Source of the DNA: Euzebyaceae bacterium
Lineage (GTDB): Bacteria > Actinomycetota > Nitriliruptoria > Euzebyales > Egibacteraceae
Direction of reading: 5' to 3'
NCBI GenBank assembly: GCA_013698135.1
Contig: JACCVM010000232.1
Location: 1-12,565, forward strand
DNA: 12,565 nt
Shown in pieces: positions 1 through 6,373 of this stretch. The notes under the pieces are model-generated. The model saw only the letters and a program-made list of their open reading frames with translations, was not told the origin of the DNA and did not search any database. Made by a program: the position numbers and the translations under genes. Position 1 is the first letter of the stretch; each line of letters begins with the position of its first letter.

Positions 1-346
1 GACGATGTCCGCCGCCTCTGGAAGCTGCGGCACGGGGACCGGCCCAGCCCACTCCTGGTCGTGGTTTCCCATCCCGGTGTTGGGTCCACGACCGTGAAGG
101 CCACCATCTGCGGGCCCGTCGGCGACAACCCGCAGGTTTTGAGCGGTCTGGACTTGGCACAGGTCGAGCGGCTCTGTGCGGCGGCGTTGGCCGAGCCCAA
201 CCGCCACACCGCTGTTCGCTTTCTCGTGAGCACGCTGGAAGGTCTGGACGCCGAGCGCATTCCCGGGCTGCGCAATCTCGGGATGCTGGCCACTCACGAG
301 CTGCAGGTCGGCGTGCCACGGCGCTCGGACTGGAGCGAGGCCTGCC
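1..346 (+). pseudogene. Methyltransferase N-terminal fragment (frame 1, open at left edge)
   Basis: Frame 1 is open from the first base and reads DDVRRLWKLRHGDRPSPLL, then CGPVGDNPQVLSGLDLAQVE and GLRNLGMLATHELQVGVP, ending near RSDWSEA. This matches the N-terminal region of large Eco57I-like methylases found beside PLD-helicases. The true start lies outside the window, probably only a few tens of residues upstream. After about 340 the frame-1 translation (CRGDGGRRQTRR...) stops resembling the family, while frame 2 picks up at PAVATAVAGRRAG, a block that belongs well downstream in the family. The junction therefore looks like an internal deletion that also changed frame. Frame 1 runs on without meaning to 579. 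Confidence 0.7.
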
Positions 347-881
347 GTGGCGACGGCGGTCGCAGGCAGACGCGCCGGATCAACCTCCCCTCCCGAGGAC
401 GACCCGACGGCCGCCTACACCGAAACCCTGACAATCCTGTTTCGGCTGCTGCTCGTGGCCTACGCCGAGGACAAGGATCTATCGCCGTACGGCACCAACA
501 GCCGCTACGCCCACCATGCGCTCAAGACGGTAGCTCAGGATCTGACCGAGCAACGCCGCAGCGGAACGGTGACCTTTGACACGGCCGCCACCGATCTGTG
601 GGAGGACATGCGAGCGCTGTGGCGCGCCGTCGACAAGGGCAACGACGACTGAGGTGTGCCGCCCTACGACGGTGGCCTGTTCAGCACCGACCGATCCGTG
701 AACCCCGCCGGTGCCGCCCTTGATGTCATGAGCTTGACCAACGCCGAACTCGATCCCGCCTTGCTGGCCCTGCTCGTTGACGAGGGCGACCCGAGCGTGT
801 TCGGGCCGGTGGACTTCCGATCGTTGAGCGTGCGCGAGTTCGGCACTATCTACGAAGGGCTGCTCGAAAGCCGCCTGGCCG
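341..881 (+). pseudogene. Methyltransferase middle fragment with in-frame TGA at 650-652
   Basis: Frame 2 carries AYTETLTILFRLLLVAYAED, then a block ending DLWEDMRALWRAVDKGNDD, and after a TGA codon at 650-652 continues in the same frame as GVPPYDGGLFSTDRSVNPAG and VDFRSLSVREFGTIYEGL. The family has Trp between the GN-x-x and GVPxYDGG blocks, so a TGG to TGA change is the simplest explanation. The fragment ends at LESRLAVA (about 881), where frame-2 homology stops and an unrelated Arg-rich translation follows. As arranged, ribosomes would give only a peptide of about 100 residues starting near 347, so this is not a functional gene. Confidence 0.75.
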
Positions 882-884
882 TAG

Positions 885-1154
885 CTGCTGGCAGGGCCGT
901 ATCCGGGCATGGGCGCGGGCGACCCGGATCTGTACAAGGCGTTCTGCTGGCGCTTCTGGCAGCTGACCCGCAGCGACGGCGCCGTCGGCGTGGTGCTCCC
1001 CCGCTCCGCGCTGTCTGCTGCCGGCAGCGCGCCCTGGCGGCAGGCGATCCTGGACGAGGGTGCCTTCGACGACGTGACAGTGCTCAAGAATACGAAGGGC
1101 TGGGTCTTTGAAGACGTGACTCCCCAGTACACCGTTAGCCTTGTCGTCCTTTAG
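885..1154 (+). pseudogene. Methyltransferase post-catalytic fragment (frame 3)
   Basis: Frame 3 reads LLAGPYPGMGAGDPDLYKAF from 885 and continues WRFWQLTRSDGAVGVVLPRS, then GWVFEDVTPQYTVSLVVL, before a TAG at 1152-1154. In the family this block follows the NPPW/NPPY motif, and here that motif is missing. The stop at 1152 results from CTTTAGGAAAGG where CTTAGGAAAGG would continue LVVLRKG, implying one extra T. The first methionine in this frame is at 909, in the middle of a conserved block, so it is not a real start. Confidence 0.75.
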
Positions 1155-1572
1155 GAAAGGCCATGCGAGATCAGGAATCGTTCGCTTTCGCGGGCCCTAC
1201 AACTCCATTGAAGCGTTCGACGACGAAAGGCGACGAAAGGCGCCGGAGTTCACCGTAATGGAGTTCCGGTCGTGGTCTGAGGGGGCGTCATTCCCGCTGC
1301 TGCCGTCCGCTGACTCCGCACGGGTGTTCATCAAGCTGCGCCAGCATCCGCGCCTTGACGCTGCCCCCCCGGCGCATCGAATTTGGCGGGCGCGGCCGGC
1401 GACCGAGTTCCACCACGGCCGACAAGCATCTCTTCGAGCTCGACCGATGAGAGAGTTCGACGCCACCAACGACAAGCACCACTTCGACTTCGGCCGTCCA
1501 GACGACGCGATGTGGCCGGTCTACAAGGGCGCGTCGTTCAACCTGTGGGAACCTGACACCGGCACTTACTAA
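1153..1572 (+). pseudogene. Methyltransferase fragment before the target-recognition region (frame 1)
   Basis: Frame 1 continues the protein with RKGHARSGIVRFRGPYNSIE, EFRSWSEGASFPLLPSADSA and MWPVYKGASFNLWEPDTGTY, ending in TAA. Removing one A (TACTAACGCC to TACTACGCC, near 1572) restores YYAWADPDVVVPVLERKR in frame 2, so the stop is a probable +1 frameshift. The segment holds a diverged duplicate of a DKH motif block (1405-1446 and 1453-1496) and an exact 10-bp tandem duplication (1221-1240). Confidence 0.7.
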
Positions 1573-1574
1573 CG

Positions 1575-2293
1575 CCTGGGCCGACCCGGACGTCGTGGTG
1601 CCGGTCCTTGAGCGCAAGCGCGTCCGCCAGCAGCGCCACGCCCGCTCGGCCTTCAGCGAGTTCGACCGCGAGTGGGCGGCCGACCCAGACACCCTGCCGT
1701 GCTGGTATCCGCGCATAGCGTTTCGCGACGTTGCGCGGGCAACCGACGCCCGAACGGTGATCGCCGCCCTGGTCCCGGGCGGCGTCGTGACCGCCAACCA
1801 GGCTCCGTATCTCCTATGGCCTCTCGGCGATGAGCGCGATGAGGCCTACCTGCTGGGTGTGCTGTGTTCAATCCCCCTGGACTGGTACGCGCGTCGAGTC
1901 GTCGAAACCCACGTCAACTTCCACCTGTTCAACGCCTTCCCGGTCCCCCGGCCCGACCGCGATCATCGACTCCGGCGCCAAGTCGAGGTCATCGCCGGCC
2001 GCCTCGCTGCCGTGGACGACCGCTACGAGGACTGGGCTCAAGCTGTCGGCGTACCGGTTGGTTCGGTCAGCGAGGAAGACAAGCCCGACCTCCTCGCGGA
2101 ACTGGACGCCGCCATCGCACTGCTCTACGAGCTGGACGAGTCCGACGTCCGCCACATCTTCCAGACATTCCACGCCGGCTGGGACTACCACGACCGGCTC
2201 GGCCGCGTCCTCGTGCACTTCGACCGGCTCGGCGGTGAGCAGCCCGAAAGACACGGGCTCGCCGCCGAAGAAGGTCCCGACTATGACGCCTAA
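1575..2293 (+). pseudogene. Methyltransferase C-terminal / target-recognition fragment (frame 2)
   Basis: This is an uninterrupted C-terminal piece of about 239 codons. It has the conserved SAFSEF, PRIAFRDVARATDARTVIAA, APYLLWPLGDERDEAYLLGV, SIPLDWYARRVVETHVNFHL and FPVPRP blocks, then a helical tail ending DVRHIFQTFHAGWDYHDRL. This is the region that follows the catalytic core in Eco57I/PglX-like enzymes and includes the target-recognition domain. A gene caller would probably open it at GTG 1595, but coding similarity begins upstream, so 1595 is an artefact of the frameshift. It ends 13 bp before the convergent antitoxin stop. Confidence 0.75.
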
Positions 2294-2299
2294 CCTGAC

Positions 2300-2320
2300 G
2301 CGCCGACTACTCGTCGGCGC
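2300..2320. terminator. Stem-loop between convergent methylase remnant and antitoxin
   Basis: GCGCCGAC (2300-2307) and GTCGGCGC (2313-2320) form a perfect 8-bp inverted repeat with a 5-nt loop. It lies 6 bp after the methylase TAA and spans the antitoxin TAG at 2307-2309. The position between convergent genes suggests a bidirectional terminator. No T-tract follows on either strand, so intrinsic termination is uncertain. Confidence 0.45.
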
Positions 2321-2666
2321 CGGTGACCTCCATCACCGCCAGCCGCTGCCCCGCTTCCCCGTCGGCGACCAGCCGGAGGCGTACCCCGAGGGCGGTGGCG
2401 ATCCGTTCGATCATCTCCAGCGTCGGGGAGACGCCGCCCTCCTCCATGCCCTGCACGTCCCCGCCGGTCATGCCGATGTGCTTGCCCAGCGCGATCCGCG
2501 ACATGCCGACCGCAACCCGCAGGTCGTAGACGAATGCGCCGAAGTCCTGCTCGATGCGCGCCTGCCGCAGTCCTTCCTTGAACTCCGGGGTGTCGGTGTC
2601 ACCCCACGCGGCCAGCACTTCCTCCAGTGTGCGGTACGGCCGCGTGGCGATCCGTTCCTCGCTCAT
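2307..2666 (-). CDS. higA: HigA-type XRE-family antitoxin
   Basis: The 119-residue protein has an N-terminal extension (about residues 1-45, including PYRTLEEVLAAWGDTDTPEF and GLRQARIEQDFG) followed by an XRE-like helix-turn-helix at roughly residues 46-95 (FVYDLRVAVGMSRIALGKHI, then SPTLEMIERIATALGVRLRL). This is typical of antitoxins paired with RelE/HigB toxins: the protein would neutralise the toxin by binding and repress the operon. Its ATG (2666) overlaps the toxin TGA as ATGA, giving translational coupling, and the toxin-first order is characteristic of higBA. It reads cleanly with no frame lesion, unlike the genes on both sides. The higA symbol is by type; other XRE antitoxin subfamilies are possible. 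Confidence 0.85.
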   Translation of the reverse strand: MSEERIATRPYRTLEEVLAAWGDTDTPEFKEGLRQARIEQDFGAFVYDLRVAVGMSRIALGKHIGMTGGDVQGMEEGGVSPTLEMIERIATALGVRLRLVADGEAGQRLAVMEVTGADE

Positions 2667-2986
2667 CTCTTACTCCGACGTAGGGCTTCACGGGCTCGTG
2701 CGACCTCTCGGTCCTCATTCTGCCGCTGTTTGCGAAACGTGGTGAGCAGGAGAATCTCCCGCCCAGCGCCGAAGCAATACGTGATGCGGCGCGCCTCGCC
2801 GTCAAGCTTGAGCCGCAACTCGAAGAGACCACCCTTCAGGCTGCGTGAGTGCGGCATCGGCAACTGGTTGCCTTCTGCTTTCAGCCGCCGCAGCAGCTTG
2901 GCGGCTCGCTGCGCATGGACAGGTGGCAGCGCCGTGAGCCACTCCTCCACCTCGGGTTCAAGCTCGACGTTCCACCGGGCCCCCAT
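2663..2986 (-). CDS. higB: RelE/HigB-like toxin (mRNA interferase family)
   Basis: The 107-residue protein begins MGARWNVELEPEVEEWLTAL and contains AAKLLRRLKAEGNQLPMPHS, LKGGLFELRLKLDGEARRIT and CFGAGREILLLTTFRKQRQ, then a helical tail rich in Arg, Glu and Ala. This is the RelE/ParE-fold HigB (Gp49-like) pattern: two N-terminal helices, a beta-sheet with basic residues, and a K/R-rich C-terminus. Known members cleave mRNA at the ribosome. ATG 2986 is chosen because it begins the family's W-V block; the frame stays open far upstream, but that sequence is antisense to the helicase gene and meaningless. No strong Shine-Dalgarno sequence precedes it. The gene is intact and overlaps the downstream antitoxin by four bases. 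Whether it is active cannot be told from sequence. Confidence 0.83.
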   Translation of the reverse strand: MGARWNVELEPEVEEWLTALPPVHAQRAAKLLRRLKAEGNQLPMPHSRSLKGGLFELRLKLDGEARRITYCFGAGREILLLTTFRKQRQNEDREVARAREALRRSKR

Positions 2987-2988
2987 GA

Positions 2989-3006
2989 GCCGACCGTACG
3001 GACGGC
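2989..3006. promoter_or_regulatory. Candidate HigA operator palindrome
   Basis: GCCGACCGTACGGACGGC is an 18-nt imperfect palindrome: the 8-bp core CCGTACGG (2994-3001) is perfect, then one mismatched pair (A/A), then GCCG/CGGC. It starts 2 bp beyond the toxin ATG (2986) and lies 25 bp before the divergent GTG start (3032) of the helicase remnant. XRE antitoxins usually repress their own operon through such sites. Assignment rests on position and symmetry only. Confidence 0.4.
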
Positions 3007-3182
3007 CACGGCCGGGTGAGGCAACGGCGCCGTGACCGCTGGGGACAAGCCAGAGTTCGCGACCAACCGGCCTGGGGAGCGGGTTGCGGACGCCAGCAAC
3101 GGCCATCTCGCCTTCCTCGGCAAGATCTGGGCCCAGCCGCCTGAGCTGGCGGTCGCCACCGCCTACTTCAACCCCGGCGGGC

Positions 3183-3769
3183 TTCAACCTGCTGGCCGAC
3201 GAACTCGAACGCGTCGGCAAGGTCCGCCTGCTGTTGGGGGCCGAGCCGGAGGTGCCCGAGCACCGTGTCCGGTGTCTCAAAGACACGCCCAACCCGGCTC
3301 GCGCCGGCCAGGCCAAGCTGCGATCGGCGCTCAAGGGCCACACCCGAACGTTGGAGGAGGACCGCGACCTTCTGGGGTTCAGCCACGAAGCGGACGCGGG
3401 GGCACGCCGGCTGCTGCGATGGCTGACGTCGGGGTCGGTCGAGGTCCGCCGGCTGGAAGACGCCTTCCTGCACGGCAAGGCGTTCATCGTCTCCAGCCAC
3501 GACGAGGGGGTCATCGCGGGCAGCTCAAACTTCACCTATGCCGGCCTCCCGAGGAACCTCGAACTCAACCTCGGTCACTACGGACCGACCACCGTGCGTC
3601 AAGTCCGTGAGTGGTTCGACGAGCTGTGGGAGCGCGCCACCGACTTCGATCTGGCGGCGCTGTACGAGGCCCGCTTCGAGCCGCACCTGCCCTATGTGGT
3701 GTACCTGCGCATGCTGCATGAACGCTACGGCGACGAGCTGGCGCAGGAGGCCACGGACACCGGCGTCGG
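3183..3769 (+). pseudogene. PLD nuclease domain fragment of the helicase fusion (frame 3)
   Basis: Frame 3 carries FNLLADELERVGKVRLLLGA, HTRTLEEDRDLLGFSHEADA, the nuclease motif FLHGKAFIV (His 3471-3473, Lys 3477-3479) and AGSSNFTYAGL (GSSN at about 3519-3530), then NLGHYGPTTVRQVREWFDEL and EARFEPHLPYVVYLRMLHER. The HxK plus GSxN arrangement is the phospholipase-D superfamily active half-site, also used by PLD nucleases such as DISARM DrmC. It joins the N-terminal piece across an apparent extra C near 3182 (YFNPGG|FNLL) and the helicase across an apparent missing G near 3768. Callable ORF starts such as 3084 lie in out-of-frame sequence. Confidence 0.75.
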
Positions 3770-4127
3770 GCAATCCATCTCACGTCCTTCCAGACGGATG
3801 GACTGTGGCGCGCCAGGCGGATCCTGGCCGAGCGACGGGGAGTGCTCATCGCCGACGAGGTCGGCCTCGGCAAGACCTTCCTCGCTGGGGAGTTGATCCG
3901 TCAAGCCGTGCAGGAGCGCCGCCAACGTGCTAGTCGTCGATCCCGCCACCCTCCGGGACGGCCCGTGGCGCAAGTTCCTCGACCACTACCAGCTGGGCGT
4001 GGAGTGTGTCTCGTTCGACGAACTGGCCGACGATCGGCGGCTCAATCCGTTGGCCACCACGTACAAGCTGCGCAACGACCCCGACGACTACGCCATGGTG
4101 GTCGTCGACGGGGCCCACAACCTGCGC
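3770..4127 (+). pseudogene. SNF2 helicase RecA1 fragments with Walker A and altered Walker B
   Basis: Frame 2 (3770 to about 3920) reads AIHLTSFQTDGLWRARRILA and RGVLIADEVGLGKTFLAGEL, giving the Q-like motif and Walker A (DEVGLGKT at 3854-3877). After a frame change near 3921 (a lost base between ERR and NVLVV), frame 3 reads NVLVVDPATLRDGPWRKFLD, then DDYAMVVVDGAHNLRNP. The expected DEAH box is DGAH at 4107-4118, with GGG in place of GAG. A probable extra T near 4127 then moves the coding frame to frame 1 (GTQRAEALRRLLGG). Motif order and spacing are normal for the family. Confidence 0.72.
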
Positions 4128-4128
4128 A

Positions 4129-6078
4129 ACCCCTGGCACGCAGCGCGCAGAGGCGCTGCGCCGACTGCTCGGAGGCAGCCCACCCAAGGATGTAGTGCTG
4201 TTGACCGCGACACCGGTCAACAACAGCCTCTGGGACCTGTACTCGCTGCTGTACTACTTCATCCGCAACGACGCGGCCTTCGCCGACGCGGGTGTCCGCT
4301 CGCTGCGGGATCACTTCGCGTCGGCCATGGCCGTCAACCCCGATGACCTGTCCCCCGAGCACCTGTTCGACGTCCTCGACGCGGTGGCCGTCCGCCGCAC
4401 CCGGCCGTTCGTCAAGCGCTACTACCCCAACGACACTGTCGTCATCGACGGTCGCCGCACGACCATCACCTTCCCGACTCCACGCGTGCCGAAGGTCGGC
4501 TACAACCTCGACGCGGTCCTACCGGGCTTCTTCGGCCGCTTCGCTCACGCGCTGGACGGAGTAGTCGGTAGCTCTCCGGGCGATCCCGACGTGCTCACTC
4601 TGGCCCGCTACGCCCCCTCCCGTTACCGGGTGGCCGGCGTGCCCGACACCTACGAGCTGCAACTGGCCGACCTGTTGCGATCCGGACTGCTCAAGCGTTT
4701 CGAGTCCTCCGCGCATGCCTTCGCCCGGACGTGCGCCACCATGGCCGACAGCCACGACGGGTTCCTGTCGCTGCTCGGCCAGGGCAAGGTGGCGACGGGC
4801 GCGATCCTGGCCGACTGGATGGCGACCGACACCGACGAGCTCGACGACGTCACCGCCTACCTGACCCAGCACCGTCTCGATCTGGAGGACGCCAGCGAAT
4901 TCGACGACGGCGCGCTGGCCACCGCTGCGGCGGCGGACCGCGACCTGCTGCGTGCGCTGGGGTCACAGGCCCGTCAGGTCACCCCTGGCAACGACCCGAA
5001 GCTTGCCGCGCTCGTCGAGGAGTTGGCCGACATCGCCGCAGGGGCCAACGCCGAGGGGATCGGCGCCGACGACACCCGCGACAAGCCCAAGGTGTTGGTG
5101 TTCAGCTACTTCGCCGACACGGTCGACTGGATCACGGATCATCTCTTAGCCGTGGTTGAAGTGGACGAGCGGTTGACGGCCTACCGGGGTCGCATCACCA
5201 GCACGTCGGGGCGTCACGGCAACAAGGAGCAGGCGCTGTGGGGCTTCGCGCCCCGCACCACCGACGCTCCGGGCGGGTCAGAGGCCGACCGGTTCGACAT
5301 CGTCGTCGCGACCGACGTCCTCGCCGAGGGCGTCAACTTCCGGCAGGCCCGCCACATCATCAACTACGACCTGCCATGGAACCCGATGCGTCTGGTGCAA
5401 CGGCACGGGCGCATCGACAGGATCGGCTCCAGGCACACCGAAGTGTTCCTGCGTTGCTTCTTCCCAGACGCCCAGCTGGAGGCAGTGCTCGGCTTGGAGG
5501 AGCGCCTGCAACGCAAGATCAAGCAGGCCGCCGCCAGCGTCGGCGTGGGTGGCGAGGTACTACCCGGCAGCCAGGTGACGGACGTCACCTTTTCGGAGAC
5601 GGTCGAGGACATCGAGCGACTTCGGGCGGGCGACGCCGGGCTGTTCGAACGAGGCGGTACGGGACGGGCGGCCCTCAGCGGTGAGGAATACCGCCAGCAG
5701 CTGCGCGAGGCACATGACAGCGGCGACTTGATGGACCGCGTGCTCAGCTTGCCCTGGGGCTCCGGCAGTGGGATGGCACGAGTGGGCGCGGCGCGGGGTT
5801 ACGTCTTCTGCGCACAGATTGGGGATCATCCGCGGCGAGCCTTCCGCTACGTCGAGATGGCCGACCCGCTGAACCCGGTGATCATCGACGACACCCTGAC
5901 CTGCCTGGCTCAGGCGCAGCCGCCGAACGGACCTGACACCGAACGTGCCCTCGACGGGGATGGCCATCGGCTGGCGTTCGATGCTTGGACGGCCGCGCGA
6001 GCACACATTACCGCTGAGTGGAATGTGGCCGCCGACCCGGCCAACTTTGCAGCCGACGGTGCCGAAGGCCATGCGTGA
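4129..6078 (+). pseudogene. SNF2 helicase main fragment (motifs III-VI)
   Basis: An uninterrupted 1.95-kb stretch in frame 1 encodes helicase motif III (LLTATPVNN, LTATP at 4201-4215), a helical insert, KVLVFSYFADTVDWI, DIVVATDVLAEGVNF and motif VI QRHGRIDRIG (5398-5427), followed by a C-terminal domain. These are hallmarks of SF2 helicases of the SNF2/RapA type. A gene finder may report it as a 690-residue protein from 4006, but residues before about 4129 are out-of-frame and the fragment lacks Walker A and B, so it could not hydrolyse ATP alone. It ends at TGA 6076-6078. The frame-2 translation LQPTVPKAMRDAAALVQ continues the protein better, suggesting an extra T in AACTTTGCAG near 6049-6051. 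Confidence 0.78.
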
Positions 6079-6361
6079 CGCGGCGGCGCTCGTCCAGAGC
6101 AACCGGCCCCCGTCGATGACGTTGGAGGAGGCCGACAGACTGGTGGATGTTCTGGAGACTCCTTACCCCGAGCGGACCCTTCGTCAGGTGCGGCGGGTGC
6201 TCGCGTCTGCCGTTACGGCTTCGGAGAAGGTTGAGGCGCTGGCTCAGTTGGCGAGCGACTTGGGACTGGAGCCGGGCACGCCGTTGGAGCCGCTGCCCGA
6301 GGTCGACGAGGACGACGTCCACCTGGTGTGTTGGTTGGCGATCGTCCCCTCGGCGGTCTGA
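6071..6361 (+). pseudogene. Small ORF; probable frameshifted C-terminal tail of the helicase
   Basis: The 96-residue ORF opens at an ATG overlapping the helicase TGA by 8 bp. It reads MRDAAALVQSNRPPSMTLEE, then RLVDVLETPYPERTLRQVRR, and ends DEDDVHLVCWLAIVPSAV. It is mainly helical with an acidic stretch before a hydrophobic end, and has no signal peptide or known catalytic motif. In-frame sequence just upstream of the ATG (LQPTVPKA) also looks coding and joins DPAN of the helicase if one T is removed near 6050, so I favour a severed helicase tail. The alternative is a separate, translationally coupled small gene. No Shine-Dalgarno sequence favours an independent start. The stop is 12 bp from the convergent moeZ stop. 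Confidence 0.55.
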
Positions 6362-6373
6362 CGGCAGCCGGTT

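Larger units (their letters stand above)
1..2293 (+). pseudogene. Decayed Eco57I/PglX-like DNA adenine methyltransferase (5' end off window)
   Basis: Conserved pieces of one large restriction/defence-type N6-adenine methyltransferase lie in order but in shifting frames: frame 1 (1 to about 340), frame 2 (341-881), frame 3 (885-1152), frame 1 (1153-1572), frame 2 (1575-2293). Recognisable family blocks include LFRLLLVAYAEDKDL, RSLSVREFGTIYEGLLES, DPDLYKAFCWRFWQL, VVLPRSALSAAGSAPWR, VYKGASFNLWEPDTG, IAFRDVARATDARTVIAAL and SIPLDWYARRVVETHVNFH. Lesions: apparent internal deletions at about 340 and about 882, a TGA stop at 650-652, and probable +1 insertions near 1152 and 1572. The SAM-binding motif and the NPPY/W catalytic motif, which should lie between LLESRLAVA and GPYPGMGAGDPD, are absent, so the product cannot be an active methylase. 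Family identity comes from remembered conserved blocks; deletion sizes (hundreds of residues in total) are estimates. It precedes a PLD-helicase gene on the same strand, the usual partner of such methylases in defence loci. Confidence 0.85.
3032..6361 (+). pseudogene. Frameshifted PLD-nuclease / SNF2-family helicase fusion
   Basis: This is one long gene (about 1,100 codons) whose frame changes five times. Segments: frame 2 (3032 to about 3181, N-terminus with KPEFATNRPG and LAVATAYFNPGG), frame 3 (3183-3769, PLD domain), frame 2 (3770-3920, Walker A), frame 3 (3922-4127, Walker B), frame 1 (4129-6078, rest of the helicase), frame 2 (about 6050-6361, tail). Each break is explained by one gained or lost base. 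The architecture is a single HxK phospholipase-D nuclease motif followed by a two-RecA SNF2-type helicase, as found beside Eco57I-like methylases in defence loci; it would act as a DNA-translocating nuclease effector. GTG 3032 is the likely original start, with GTGAGG ten bases upstream. The Walker B box reads DGAH instead of DEAH. Length is close to full, so this is recent decay by small indels, not fragmentation. Confidence 0.85.

Noticed and set aside
650..652. TGA as recoded tryptophan or selenocysteine
   Set aside because: TGA is used as the normal stop in moeZ, sufT, sufC, the Rieske gene and sufD, and the methylase carries several other lesions, so a plain nonsense mutation is simpler.
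1145..1160. Programmed ribosomal frameshift at CTTTAGG
   Set aside because: No stimulatory structure was seen and other unrelated breaks occur in the same gene; one extra T explains it.
1830..3035. Long plus-strand ORF of 401 codons
   Set aside because: Ser/Thr/Arg-rich out-of-frame translation of the methylase C-terminus, running on antisense to the toxin-antitoxin genes; no family resemblance.
2987..3535. N-terminal extension of the toxin to 290 residues
   Set aside because: The extra sequence is antisense to the PLD-helicase gene and has no similarity to RelE/HigB proteins, which are about 100 residues.
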